DNA from: Galeruca laticollis
Taxonomy: Eukaryota > Arthropoda > Insecta > Coleoptera > Chrysomelidae
Direction of reading: 5' to 3'
Assembly: GCA_963921935.1 (NCBI GenBank)
Contig: OY998176.1
Coordinates: 170,248,445 to 170,312,444, forward strand
DNA length: 64,000 nt
Below the pieces are notes generated by a model that worked only from the letters and a program-made list of their open reading frames with translations, did not search any database and had not been told where the DNA came from. The position numbers were made by a program, and so were the translations under genes. This document shows positions 11,200-24,223 of the stretch, piece after piece. Within the stretch, counting starts at the first letter, position 1, and the number at the start of each line of letters is the position of its first letter.

Positions 11200-11945
11200 C
11201 TCGATAGAGCCTTCGGAGTGCAACAAGTGACCAATTTCATGATTGCATATTGTTAAGGGCATGTCACAGATATACCCTATTGATTTTCAGCTGACGAGAG
11301 CCAGTACAACGGGTGCTATGGTACTTGAAGTACGACTTTTTGGTAATTTTTTGAGAAATTTCAGTTTGTTAGCACGATATAGCCTCTGGAGTTCAACAAG
11401 TTACCAATTTTATGATTGAATAATATTCAGGACATCACGCAGATGAACCCTATTGATATTCAGCTCACCAGAGCCAGTACAACATGTGCTATAGTACTTT
11501 AAGTACGATATTTTTGGGGAAATTTCAGATTGTTGGAACGATAAAGCCTCCGGAGTGTATACAAGTGACCAATTTCATGATTGTATATTATTCGGAGCGT
11601 CTCAAAGATGAACCCTATTGATATTCAGTTTACTAACGCCAGTACACCGGGTGCTATGGTACTTGTAGTACCAAATATTTGTCATTTTTGAAGAATTTTC
11701 AGTTTGTTAGCACGATACAACCTCCAGAGTGTATAAAAGTTACCAATTTTATGATTGAATATTGTTCAAGATGTCTCACATATGTACCCTACTGATTTTT
11801 AGCTGACTATAACGAGTAATGCGGGTCCTATGAATCCAGATATACTATATTTTTGGAGAAATTTCGGCTTGTTAGCACGATACATCCCCCGAAGTGTATA
11901 CAAGTGACAATTTTATGATAGAATATTGTTCAGGGCCCCTGATGC
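11200..11945. repeat. ~170-bp tandem satellite, 4-5 diverged copies
   Basis: The anchor GGAGTGYAWACAAGTKACC recurs near 11213, 11385, 11550, 11725 and 11888 (spacing 163-175). Each unit also has ATTTYATGATTG and CCCTATTGATWTTCAG. Divergence between copies is high, so the array is old. From 11946 to 13150 nothing was recognised. Confidence 0.8.
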
Positions 11946-13156
11946 GGAATTGTTAGTTTTAATCTTTAAAACCGTTTATTTTTAATTGCATTGTTTCTAA
12001 TGCCAAGAGTCATGTTTTATATCCGCAGATTATTTACATCTGAACTAAAGAGTGCTTTGGAAATATTTAACTATAATGGTAAAATCTCAAATCTTCAATT
12101 AAGTTCTTGTTGTATGATCAACTTAGCATTGATTCACTTCTTACTCACTGATATTTTTCAATTACAGCTGTTATGGAATATTAAAAGCGGTTAAAATTGT
12201 TCTCGTAATAGTTCAATATTTTCAAAACACTGTAGTTCAGATGAAAATACTACGCCAATATGAAATTTCTTGGCCTTCAAAAAATTGCAGTGAAAAATAC
12301 AGGTCCGTATTTGAAAATAAAATTTTGCGGGTGGCTCAATGTGTACCATACTTTCTATAAAATATTTATTCGCATGTAGATAGTCTACAAAAAGTTGCTA
12401 TGGCAAAGTTTTGGAAAATCCTCGCAAATAAAAAGATGTAGGCAAAAGAAGAATTTCAAAATTTTCAATTTTTCCGGTATAACCCCAGAACTAAAGAAGC
12501 TAGATTGTCTTAATTCAAATGAATGACCTCTGAAATACACAACTTTGCCCCCATTTAACCATCCCTATATCTCTTACCGTTACCATGATTCCAATGCATA
12601 AACTCGAATTTGAATAGCATTGTATAAGAAGTGTGGAAAGTGACATATTCCGTACGAGTGCAGGAAATACAATTTCTAACGAGTTATGTACTTTATTTTT
12701 CCTACGACCATGAATATACAAATTGTGTGAATTATGAGTGTTGAAATATGAATTCTTAGTATATACTTATTATCATGCGAACTAACATAAAGCAAAAGTT
12801 GTTTTCCGTTAGTCCGCATTCGGTCCTCTCCATTGCCCTTTTTCCTATTACGACTAATCAAATACTGGACTTATTGCTTCACACGGATTCTGTCGTACGA
12901 CGAAGTCCATATTTTCTTTCTTTTTCTAATAATATCCATTAATTTAATTTCAATTACTTCTCTTAATGTTGTCCAATTTTAGTTTTGTTTGACGTTTGCA
13001 TAATTATGTAAATTTTCCTTACTATTTTTAATAAAATTTTCCCACAGTATATTTCCCATATTACCAAATGACACATCTTGGATTCTGCTGGATGCCACGG
13101 GCATGTGACAGCTTTCCTTTCATAATACTTTTCATGTGAATTATATATACATTTAA

Positions 13157-13194
13157 GGCCTGATGATAGCCCAGTGTGCCGAAACTAGTTGCCC
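13157..13194 (+). ncRNA. Degenerate PLE-type hammerhead motif
   Basis: CCTGATGATAGCC, a short spacer, then GCCGAAACTAGTTGCC. The spacing of CTGATGA and GAAAC is that of the minimal hammerheads of Penelope-like elements, and the 3' part matches the motif at 35521-35560. Stem II does not pair fully. It probably marks a PLE end remnant; no reverse transcriptase is seen beside it. Confidence 0.5.
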
Positions 13195-16100
13195 CTTCAA
13201 CTTGGAATAATATATGCTGTAGTACGGAGTTTGCGTTTAACTTACTGCTACAGACAATATTTGAGATGAAGAGTCTTTTTCATTTACTTTAATGTAAGTT
13301 ATAATCTCTGATAAACTACAAATATGAATTGAAAATCATGTTAGATATTTTTGGTTGTGGTAAAAATAAAAAGTCAATTATCCATTAGTTTATTGGTAGT
13401 TTGTTTGTTTACAAAGCTGATTTCAAGTTTTATTTCGTTGATATAGATATTAAGTAACTCTAAATTTAATAATAGAGTATATAAAATGAGTAAGGTGTCT
13501 CTATCATTTATAATAAAGTATGTCAATGAACAATTATAGGTACTTACAAAGACATTGTCACGTTCTTCTCCACTGCACAAAAACTATGTTTCTAGCAAAG
13601 AAACTCGCACCATTATTGAATCAATCTGCGGTAAGTTACAACTATTTCTTTTTATGGATCCTGTCCCCGTTGTGATGAAAATCGTAAAATATTATCGTTG
13701 TTCTGACAAATTATCAAGAAAAATAGTTCATACTTGTAACTGCGTTATCAAAAATAAGTCCACTTGTTCGTGCAGTGACGTCATCGCCCTCTGATTGGTG
13801 TTCGTAGTCACGTGATAGTGGGTTATAAATAACGCAATTTAAATTAATTTTATTAAATTTAAGACGAGTAATAAGGTTTTAAAAATGTTATTTCAGGTTT
13901 CTAAAGAATGTCTTTTATATGTAAAATGTAGCTTCACATGGATTTGTGACAACCGTCAACGTCTCAATTACTAGAATATGTGTTTCATTCTCATATCTCA
14001 AAAGAAAAACAAATTCATATTTAAAATTACTGGAAGTCACTTCGTACGCGATCTATACACAATATACAGGACGCACCAATTCTTGCACAAATTCAAATCT
14101 ACCTACTAATAATCCATCAAGGTCCCACCGTTGCCAAATAATAGGAAGCCACACTGTGCGTGATCTCGATGCATTGGGGATGATCTATATACATATTGTG
14201 TATATCGGGGGATGCCACAGCGCTACAAATCTATACGGATGCCACTTCAACCGCTATCGCGATATATATAAATACCATCATATGATGGTATTTTGAGAGA
14301 ATGATATTAGCTCTGATCTCTAGCACTTTGCTATAAAATTTAACAGCATTAAAATCATAAGTTGTCCGTACTAACGATAAAGTATAAAAAGGAAAAATAA
14401 TAATTAAGATAAAAAAATTACAACTAATCTATAGAGAGACCAATTTGTATTCAGTTCAATGTCCAAGCAATGCGTGATGAATATGTTCCTGTTCAGAAAT
14501 TGTTTTGTCTTCCATGTGATACAAATGTGGGATAACTTGTTCAGTAGAATCTATATGATTGCGTGGTAGTTGGAGGTGTGCATTTCTAGCAATTTATATG
14601 ATAAGGCTAATGTAAGTAAATTTAACTCTAGACTTAATATGGTTTATCCCAATTGAGAACTGTACACCACTGATTAGATGAGTTAACGGGCTTTCAAACG
14701 GTATTCCACTGAACCACTATTCCCCATTCAAATTTTATTGGCCGTTCACCGCACTGCTTGAAGGTTAAAGTAACGGTACTGTAGGTAAGAATACAAAATG
14801 TCCCCCTTCTATAGTCGAGTTTTCGATAGACCACTCTGTATAAAATATGAAGGTCTCTACTCTATAATGTGAACTCGGTCATAATGAATATATGAATAGA
14901 TATTAATTATACATTCAGTTTAAACAGGAAATTATACATGAGTTTCACTTAATCTCTAACCTAGAGATGGGTATTCAAATATAAGGAAGTTACTAGTTAC
15001 TGCGCGAGAGACTATTTGACAAAAAAGGAGAGATTCTAATGGGCACTCCGACTCCATTCAATTTCGATTCAGTATGCAGCAGTTACGACCTCCATATCAA
15101 ATTTCAGATGGTTCTCCATCCAAACACCTGTGGAATGCGGGAATCAAGGAAAGTTGCACTGAAAAATGAACATAGGAATCATGAAGATCAATCAAAAATA
15201 GGCTGAAAACACAAAAACACTTTGAAAATCTATGAAGAAAGTCAATATTTCTCGATTGATGTACAAAGTGGGTATTTCCAATGAATTGTGTGTGCAAAAA
15301 CACAATATGGTTGGCCTCTCAATTATGTATCATGACAAGATTTAAAGAAGCCGAAATATGTGTGCCATTATTGATAAATATTTATTTATTTTACAACAGA
15401 AGAAATACTTGTAACATGCCGCTCAACAATATTTTTTATAAACAAGAGTTTGCACAATCCCAAATATATGTTTATTTTAACTGTCGATTTTGATTTTTTG
15501 TTTGAACACACAAGTCGCAACGTATAAAGATAGACTCCATTTAACGAAAGTTGATGGGTTGAGGATTATGTTCCTAGTGGTTTATCTGTTGAATATTTTT
15601 GATTATTTCAAGACGTTTAGCTAGTTTATGAGTATTATGTGTTTTATTTAATCCAAAATCCATGTTTTCCACAAATCTTGTTGATGTAATAGCAAAAATT
15701 ATCAAAGTCAATGCTCTATAATTTGGAGAACTGCACGGGATTCAGGATTTCACATACAAATTCTACATCCTGGAGAAAAGGGCTCCCACTTTAAAATTAA
15801 TTAAATAATAAAGATGATGAAATTAATTGTAAGAAACTTATGTCAGTTTACTTCTAGCACGAGTTTTAAGACAAAAATTACTCTCAATAATACGAGCTTG
15901 TGTATCGTGAAAAAGTAGTAAGATAACAGTGAAAACATTATTAGTGCATACATAGAGGTGACCATCTGTAAGTTGCATGAACATTTTCCTTTTCGCACAT
16001 TAAAACAAATTAAAAATTTAAACAAACATTATTAGCTTAATTAAATTAACTGTCTCGCCCCTTACTTCGTGGAATATGCTCATATTAGACTAATATCTAA

Positions 16101-16439
16101 GCTTCAATATTTGTAATATCACATCTTCTTCTTTTTTCTATAAACATATATTAAGCCAATCACAAAATAGGTTACTTCTTGGTCTAGCCAAAAATAACTA
16201 CTAAACATCAGGTAGGCATAAAATGAAATGTAACTTCTGTCATTCTGACGATGATATTGATTTATCGAAACAATTATCAATTTTTTAGAATTTTCAATAA
16301 CTTTTATTATATTGTGGAATTAACTAGAGACCGTGAGTTTCATTTAAAAACACTAATAATTAGCTTAGTCTACAACGACAAAAATTAGTTTTTTACTGAT
16401 TAAATATCCAAAATATCCAAGCAAACAGATCCGTCTTCA
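13195..16439. other. AT-rich stretch with no gene recognised
   Basis: No family-like protein or RNA was found in either strand. Open frames up to 116 codons here have no recognisable domain. A short block at 14040-14290 carries inverse GGATGCCAC motifs like those at 8551-8925, and a small palindrome CCATCATATGATGG lies at 14276. Confidence 0.4.
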
Positions 16440-16445
16440 GAGCGT

Positions 16446-17099
16446 ATGAAATCTCCCACAGAAAATGTATTGATTGAAACATTAATACAAAGTCTGACGG
16501 GGTTTCTGACTACACGGGCACCTCTCAAAGTACAGTTACAAATCACCCACAGTCTCAAAGTACGTCTTGTGCATCCGCTCTCACTCAACAAACATTTCCC
16601 AGCAAGGGAAAACGATTGTTTTTCCAACAATTGATGGATTGTTCCTCCAGGATTACATATACGCACTAGGTTCTCTGATTGGCCCAAAATCTATTATTAT
16701 TTATTAATCACTTTAGAAGTGAATGTGTCGAACCCTGAGTATAGTCACATTCTAAGTTTTCGCCGACAAGTGTACATAAAACCTATCTCAACTCCTACAG
16801 ATATACCTTCATATATTACTTTATCTTTTGACGGCACACCTTATCGTATATACATATCACATGGCGGACTTTCCTGTCACAAATGCGAAAAAGATCGTCA
16901 TATCGCCTCTCAGTGTTCCGATTTTTTACCAGCTGTAACTCAAAGTACAATGACCAATCAAAATCCGGAATCAAATATTCAACATACAAATACTGACATA
17001 GAAACACAACTCTTAGAGAAAATACAGATCAATTACAAAATATCCAAGCTGCAAAACCTCCACCAATACCTGCACCACAACTGGTCCCTATCGACATAA
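16446..17099 (+). pseudogene. LINE ORF1-like RNA-binding protein with CCHC knuckle
   Basis: After a stop near 16632 the frame reopens at 16719. The diagnostic part is LSFDGTPYRIYISHGGLSC followed by CHKCEKDRHIASQC, a CCHC zinc knuckle (C-x2-C-x4-H-x4-C, about residues 50-65 of this frame). This YRIYIS-x-G-x-L-x-C layout is usual for ORF1 of I-clade elements. It would bind the element RNA in the ribonucleoprotein. The C-terminal part continues in other frames to about 17330. Confidence 0.65.
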
Positions 17100-17549
17100 A
17101 TACCGCGCATAGTGGAAGTAAAAGACGCATAGAACAGATTATCTCTACGTCAGATACACCCAATGAAAATAAGGACACGAAACAATTCACAAAACCCAAA
17201 CAAAGAAAGGAGCACCCAAAAACTGATGAATCCAAAAGCTGCAGAGAGTCACTACTACCAGCACAAACATTTATAAACAGTCAAAACCCTTCCACTCACT
17301 CGATTTTGATCAACTGGTTCTCTTGCTCGATAACAGAATGGAGGCCCTTAACCCTGTAAAAACCATTCTGGAATTCACCGATAATCTTGACAACTTGGCT
17401 TTGCAACTTTACCAAATCCGACCTTATCTCATGGAAAGAAGCATTAAATCTCGCTGTACACGACTCAGGACATGATTCATGAAGCACATTGGCACTCGAT
17501 CTACGGATATAGAAAGTGACGCATCATCATCCCAGGAATTGTACTAATA

Positions 17550-18120
17550 AACAAACCTATGAATATATCTACTACATCAACCTACATTCGTTAGTGGAAC
17601 TTGAACGGGTTCCACTCGCAGTTACCTATACACAACATTTATTAAGTCAATATAACCCATTCACTGTAGGACTACAGGAAACAAATTTTACTGAAAAGAA
17701 AATAACTAAAATAAAAAATAATCCAGCTTTCTATAAAAACAGGGTAAACGCAAAGATAGCTAGTGGAGGAGTTGCAATTTATATAAAAAGGACGCCGATG
17801 TCAACGAAATATCTCTAAAAACAAATTTAGAATCTGTTGCAGTCTTTATCAACCTAGATCGAAAAATTTCTATTTGCAATGTGTACATACCCTCCAATAT
17901 AAACAAATTTCAAGTCAAGAACTAACAGATCTTTTCTCTCAAATAACATCTCCACGTATCATTATTGGAGATTTCAACTGCCACAACACCGAATGGGGAT
18001 GCAAAATGACTTCCAACAAAGGCAAACTGCTATCATCAACTACAGATCTTTGCGGTCTTTGCCTTCTGAACAGTGCAGAAGGAACTAGGCTCAACCCCAA
18101 AAAGCAAGATGTAAATGCAT
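17550..18120 (+). pseudogene. LINE APE-type endonuclease fragment
   Basis: Readable pieces are YNPFTVGLQETNF (the QE motif with the catalytic Glu), SGGVAIYIKR, VCNVYIPSNI-like sequence, and IIIGDFNCHNTEWGC (GDFN motif). These are the ordered motifs of the apurinic-like nuclease that nicks target DNA for target-primed reverse transcription. A stop at 17817 and frameshifts break it. The C-terminal SAIDL/HxP part is missing; sequence jumps to the RT linker near 18095. Confidence 0.75.
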
Positions 18121-19265
18121 AATAAAAAAACGCAAAAAAGAATCGTGGCATGAATTCGTAGCCAGCATTAATAACAACACTCCATCCACACAAATTTGGA
18201 ACAAAATTCGACGAGTATCAGGGAAACGCACCATCACAGGAATACGAGCTCTTCAATATCAGAACAAGCTCACATCTGAAAATAAACTAATAGCCAATGT
18301 TTCAGCTGCAACTTATAATAGAAAACACTTTAGCAACTCAAATTTTTGTTCACAATTTCTCGACTTGAAGCAACAACAAGAAGAAGACTTTCCCATAACT
18401 TTAGATCGAAATGACGATTCTTCATTAAATGCTAAAATCTCAGAAACTGAACTTGAAGAAACATTACAAAAAATGAAAAACACAAGTCCAGGACCAGACG
18501 AAATCCCTGCAATATTTATCAAAATACTGTCTAGCTGTGCCAAAAGAATTTTAATGGACATTTACAATTCTACAATGTTATTTGGACTGAAAACAAATTC
18601 CCGAAAAAATGGAGCCAAGCTACAATCATACCTATACTAAAACGAAACAAAAACGAAACTGATCCAGAATCTTATCGGCCAATATCTCTAACATGCGTGA
18701 TGTGATAATTATTGGAAAAAGTTATAAACCAGCGGTTGATGTGGTATCTAGAGTATCACAACTATATAGCAATGGAACAATGTGGCTTCAGGCAACAAAG
18801 ATCTGCGTAAGACAACATAATCGAACTAGAATCTGAAGTACATGAAGCTTCTGTCACCAATCAATCATGCGTCACAATATTGAAACAATTAACAGAGTGG
18901 GGGATACAAGGCCATATTCTTTCATTAATCTCCAGTTCTTTGAAAAGCAGATCCTCCCGAATGAAAGTTAAGGAAGAACTCTCTAAAAGCTTCTTCCATG
19001 AAAAAGGTACTCCTCAAGGATCTGTAATTAGTACTACACTTTTTCTCACAGCTATTAACAACATCGCCCATGCAGCTACAGCGCCTGTCATGTACAGATT
19101 ATACGCAGACGACTTAGTACTTATTGTCAAAAGAAGGAACTTAGAATCAATTTTTAGAATAATTAAAAATCAATTGAATTCTATAGAAAACTGGTCAAAA
19201 GAAGCTGGATTTATGTTCTCAACAGAAAACGAAATCTCTAATCATTTCAAAGCAAAACAATAATG
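18100..19265 (+). pseudogene. LINE reverse transcriptase
   Basis: Linker sequence KKESWHEFVASINNNTPST leads to the RT, with NTSPGPDEIPAIFIK (first RT motif), then ESYRPISLTC-like sequence near 18670, GTPQGSVISTTLF near 19010, and the catalytic LYADDLVLIV (YADD near 19100). Stops at 18639 and 18703 and a deletion before 18880 inactivate it. Confidence 0.85.
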
Positions 19266-20110
19266 ATCAACCTTGTCTCACACTATACAATAAAGTAAAA
19301 ATCTCAGTTTCGTACAAACTTACAAATTTCTAGGAGTAATATTTGATTCTAAATTAAATTTGAAACATCATATTCTAGAACTCGTGAGGACTTGCAAAAA
19401 CAACTTAAATATAATCAAAATGTTGAATATCATCCATAATACTGCCATTCGTTTAGCCATTGCAGCATTTTGTACAAGTCCTACTTCAAGTTTACTCTGT
19501 GAAGCAGGTGAACTGCCTTAGAAGACAACTACTCAGCATGTCTTATGCTACTAATGTTGCAGCAAATCATCAACATCCAACATACGCCAACACCTTTGAA
19601 AATCATTATAGAAATCAGTATCAAAAAAAAAACAGCTTCAGCATTTTATGAAAGGGTTGCCAATTACCATAACGATTTGGCCATCACTATACCAGTTATA
19701 TTCTTAACTAACAACAAACCCAACACTCTACCGTGGACTATTCCTAGTCCGAAATGCCAATTTGATCTTTGCAGCTTCACTTAATTAATAATAATGTCTT
19801 TATTGTAGATAGCAGCGCACACAAAAACCAGAAAGTTGGTTATGGAATCGTATGAAATCCACCTAAAAATAATTTATTTCTTTGAAAATATTACTAAATA
19901 CAGATATGAAGCTTGGAATTTCGCAGCTCGCACTTGCAATCTAAGGGATGGTACGATGTATCAGGAATAGGTTTCAAATCAGTCAGGAAGACATTTTCTC
20001 AAATATCTGCTCAGATAGATAGATTTCACTGATGTGGCTTATGACCTATGCAACTGCGACCTTTTCAAATCCATTGTGCCCTCTAAATCTACATTACATT
20101 TCCCAGCTTT
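19266..20110 (+). pseudogene. LINE C-terminal region with RNase H-like remnant
   Basis: Pieces such as AIRLAIAAFCTSPTSSLLCE (19445-19505) are typical of the post-RT region of I and R1-type elements. IVDSSAHKNQKVGYGIV (about 19805-19855) matches the start of an RNase H domain, with Asp in the first motif. The remainder is too decayed to assign. Confidence 0.55.
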
Positions 20111-20150
20111 ATTCTTCTTATGAGCTTAGAGCTTATCAGCTTAGAGACTA

Positions 20151-20156
20151 AATCTC
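20151..20156 (+). repeat. Target-site duplication AATCTC (left)
   Basis: AATCTC directly precedes AGTGGATGAGC and is repeated exactly at 35369-35374 after the other terminus. Six-base duplications are the rule for Polinton integration. Confidence 0.92.
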
Positions 20157-20845
20157 AGTGGATGAGCAACACGGGTATGGGGGCACTACTTCGACAAACA
20201 TCCGCTAGGTGGCGCGACGGTGGCGCTGGTTTGCCGTGACGTCATAAGAGGGCGGCGGCCATCTTGGATTTCACGCACCGTATGTGACGTATGGGCCGTC
20301 CGTCAAATGTGTCATCTGTCAACCCCGTCACATGTGCCAACTGTCAAATGTGTCGTATGTACCGTATGCCCCATCTGTTCTGTGATAAACACCATCTTTA
20401 TGATTTTTCTATGTCGCCATGTATATAGTACGTCATCCGTCATATGTACCGTATGCCCCATCTGTTCTGTGATGAACTCCATCTTTATGATTTTTCTATG
20501 TTGCCATGTATATAGTGTGACGTAGCAGTGTTTTCGTATATCATCATATCCTACACGTATTTTTTATATAGTGTGTGACGTAAGCAGTGTTTTCATACAA
20601 TTTATTAAATTGAAAAAAATATTTCGCTACCGACGATAGGATTCGAACCATCGATCACACATTCTCATGCGTTAATAGTCTTTTAGCATGCTAGCAAGAC
20701 CACCATGTTATTATTATATCAGAGCATATTGTGAAGGCGAATTTAGAATTTATCGAAATATTACATTTATTTTTAATTCAGATTGTATCACAACAACAAC
20801 AAATATTCAACTGTTAAACGTTATCTGCATTGTTTTTAGATTATT
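20157..20845. repeat. Polinton terminal inverted repeat, left unique part
   Basis: Mirrors 34766-35368. It is GC-richer at the outermost 200 bases (GGTGGCGCGACGGTGGCGC, GGGCGGCGGCCATCTTGG) and has repeated CATNTGTC-like words near 20290-20350. The left copy has about 87 extra bases near 20375-20460, a tandem repeat of GCCCCATCTGTTCTGTGAT and following sequence, which the right copy lacks. Confidence 0.85.
20636..20700 (-). other. tRNA-like B-box segment
   Basis: On the minus strand GATGGTTCGAATCCTATC resembles a T-arm with a B box, preceded by GGTGGTCTTGCTAGCATGC. The acceptor ends do not pair and the T stem is imperfect, so it is not a functional tRNA. It might be a relic polymerase III promoter. 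The mirror copy lies at about 34910-34985. Confidence 0.3.
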
Positions 20846-22840
20846 ATCGTATACAGGATGTACAAAGACGCCATAAGGGCACAAGCATCTCTGATTGGTC
20901 AGTTTGGAGTCAAATAAACACCATTGTAATGAAGTCAATGACCAGAGGGTTTACAAGAATCATACCTGAAGACAATGACCAGAGGGTGCCGTTGATCAAT
21001 GGGAAAGAAGAAGAGATAAGCGATAAGTTTTACAATAATATACCGATATACGATGTGTTGTCATAAATATGTTACTACGATGATCAGTATACAAGATGTC
21101 TACGATACCAAAAGGGCACAAGCATCTCTGATTAGTCAGTTTGGAGTCAAATAAACACCATTATGATGAAGTCAATGACCGGAGGGGTTTACAAGAATCA
21201 TATCTGAAGACAATGACCAGAGGGTGTCGATGATTGATGGGAAAGAAGAAGAGATAAGCGATAAGTTTTTCAATAACATACCGATATACGAGGCGCTGTC
21301 ATAAATATGTTACTACGATGATCAGTATACAAGATGTCTACGATACCAAAAGGGCCCTAGCATCTCTGATTAGTCAGTTTGGAGTCAAATAAACACCATT
21401 ATGATGAAGTCAATGACCAGAGGGTTTACAAGAATCATACCTGAAGACAGTGACCAGAGGGTGTCGATGATTGATGGGAAAGAAGAAGAGATAAGCGATA
21501 AGTTTTTCAATAATATACCGATATACGATGTGTTGTCATAAATATGTTACTACGATGATCAGTATACAAGATGTCTACGATACCAAAAGGGCACAAGCAT
21601 CTCTGATTAGTCAGTTTGGAGTCAAATAAACACCATTATGATGAAGTCAATGACCGGAGGGTTTACAAGAATCATACCTGAAGACAGTGACCAGAGGGTG
21701 TCGTTGATTGATGGGAAAGAAGAAGAGATAAGCGATAAGTTTTACAATAATATACTAATATACGAGGTGTTGTCATAAATATGTTACTACGATGATCAGT
21801 ATACAAGATGTCTACGATACCAAAAGAGCACAAGCATCTTTACTACGATGATCAGTATACAAGATGTCTACGATACCAAAAGGGCACAAGAATCTCTGAT
21901 TAGTCAGTTTGGAGTCAAATAAACACCATTATGATGAAGTCAATGACCAGAGGGTTTACAAGAATCATACCTGAAGACAGTGACCAGAGGGTGTCGTTGA
22001 TTGATGGGAAAGAAGAAGAGATAAGCGATAAGTTTTTCAATAATATACCGATATACGAGGCGCTGTCATAAATATGCTACTACGATGATCAGTATACAAG
22101 ATGTCTACGATGTCAAAAGGGCACAAGCATCTCTGATTGGTCAGTTTGGAGTCAAATAAACACCATTGTAATGAAGTCAATGACCAGAGGGTTTACAAGA
22201 ATCATACCTGAAGACAATGACCAGAGGGTGTCGTTGATAAATGGGAAAGAAGAAGAGATAAGCGATAAGTTTTTCAATAATATACCGATATACGAGGTGT
22301 TGTCATAAATATGCTACTACGATGATCAGTATACAAGATGTCTACGATACCAAAAGGGCACAAGCATCTCTGATTAGTCAGTTTGGAGTCAAATAAACAC
22401 CAATATGATGAAGTCAATGACCAGAGGGTTTACAAGAATCATACCTGAAGACAGTGACCAGAGGGTGTCGTTGATCAATGGGAAAGAAGAAGAGATGAAG
22501 AGATAAGTTTTTCAATAATATGCTGATATACGAGGCGCTGTCATAAATATGATACTACGATGATCAGTATACAAGATGTCTACGTTACCAAAAGGGCACA
22601 AGCATCTCTGATTAGTCAGTTTGGAGCCAAATAAACACCATTATGATGAAGTCAATGACCAGAGGGTTTACAAGAATCATACCTGAAGACAGTGACCAGA
22701 GGGTGTCGTTGATTGATGGGAAAGAAGAAGAGATAAGCGATAAGTTTTTCAATAATATACCGATATACGAGGCGCTGTCATAAATATGTTACTTCGATGA
22801 TCGGTATACAAGACGCCAACATCGCCATAAGGTCACTCTG
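20846..22840 (+). repeat. 237-bp satellite, left arm (8 monomers)
   Basis: Units start at points such as GTTACTACGATGATCAGTAT and end TATACGAGGYGYTGTCATAA. The TCATAAATATG anchor recurs near 21062, 21299, 21537, 21773, 22069, 22306, 22543 and 22780. One spacing is about 59 bp longer because of a partial duplication near 21830. The unit is 79 codons long, so one frame stays in phase, but a stop closes every unit. Confidence 0.92.
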
Positions 22841-24223
22841 CTATTATTGTCTGGATTAAAGTCGATCTTTCGTCAATACTGCCAACCTACATTGTCCATG
22901 TATATAGTGTGATGCAATCAGTGTTTTCGTATAACATCGATTGAATAAGGACGTTACGTGAAGATAGGAGAAATCCATGTATTGATTCAAATCAAAATAA
23001 ATGGAATCAATAGAGACCCATTTTTTTGTTGACCACACCCCGTATAACGAATTTATGATACACACTGAAAACCCACATCTCAGATTCAAATCAAAATAAA
23101 TGGAATCAATAGAGACCTATCTTTTTGTTGACCACACCCCGTATAATGAATTTATGTTGAAAATAGATCGATTGAATAGGGATATTACATGAAGATAAGA
23201 GAAAAGTTATGATACATTGAAAACCTACATCTTAGGACTGATTCAAATTAAAATAACTATATAATATTAATATTAATATTTGTTTTAGTAAACAATGTTA
23301 AACAACCAATTTCATTTTCAGGAAATATTATATTTCTCAAAATTTGTAAACATGTTTTCAATAATCTTTTTACCGCAACTTTCAAAAATAAATATTGTTG
23401 ACGAATAAACATATTATATGTATACACACAGAATTTGATGTTCACCATATACGGTGGAGTAAAAAAAGAATGTAGAGAATAAATTCATTATGCTGGAGGT
23501 AGGCATAAAAATTAATATATAAGAAGGTATAATTGCGATGTTATTCAATTTTAAGAAATATTAGCTACATTTATAATTGATGAAAAACAACTTATTTTAA
23601 CAATGTGAAATATAAAAATCACAATAACTGATAACATGAGAGAAACAACGGTCCAGAAAACAAACATTGTTATCAATATATAGCCTCAAAAGTATCGTAT
23701 GCCCCATCTGTTCTATGATATCATGTATAGAGGATGCCGTTGATCAATGGGAAAGAAGAAGAGATAAGCGATAAGTTTTACAATAATATACCGATATACG
23801 AGGTGTTGTCATAAATATGTTATTACGATGATCGGTATACAAGACGCCAACATCGCCATAAGGTCACTCTGCTATTATTGTCTGGATTAAAGTCGATCTA
23901 TCATCAATACTGCCAACTTACATTGTCCACCACGTTATGGTAATACAGTTACCTACCCCATCATCAATATTGTCATCCCACATTGCTCATCACATCTCGT
24001 TAATGCAGTTAACCCTATGTCAACTATCTTCTGAGCGACGTATATCGAGTCTGTCAAACGCGTTTTTTTTTTGTTGACTATAGACGTCTAATTGAGGAAA
24101 GTATAATATACTGGTTGAATGAGTATATACAGGATGTCTCAATAAAAACGCAAATCATTTCATAAACAATTTATTGTTATTATTTAGACACATTATTTAC
24201 AATCTGAAAAAGACAACTGTTCC
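22841..24223. other. Left-arm noncoding block
   Basis: No gene seen. It holds a ~96-bp tandem pair (TGGAATCAATAGAGACC and GACCACACCCCGTATAA each occur twice, near 23000-23050 and 23100-23150) and a second copy of the satellite edge at 23716-23900. Mirrors 29729-31100. Confidence 0.6.

Larger units (their letters stand above)
16440..20110 (+). mobile_element. Decayed I-clade non-LTR retrotransposon (LINE)
   Basis: An ORF1-like zinc-knuckle protein, an APE-type endonuclease, a reverse transcriptase and a likely RNase H remnant follow in order on the plus strand. Frameshifts and stops occur throughout. The endonuclease end and linker are joined by an internal deletion near 18095. RNase H after the RT points to the I superfamily. 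The 3' end is unclear; the Polinton derivative begins 47 bases after the last readable piece and may have inserted into or beside it. Confidence 0.8.

Noticed and set aside
20636..20700. Functional tRNA gene in the Polinton terminus
   Set aside because: Only a B-box-like T-arm is convincing. Acceptor strands do not pair and the T stem is imperfect.
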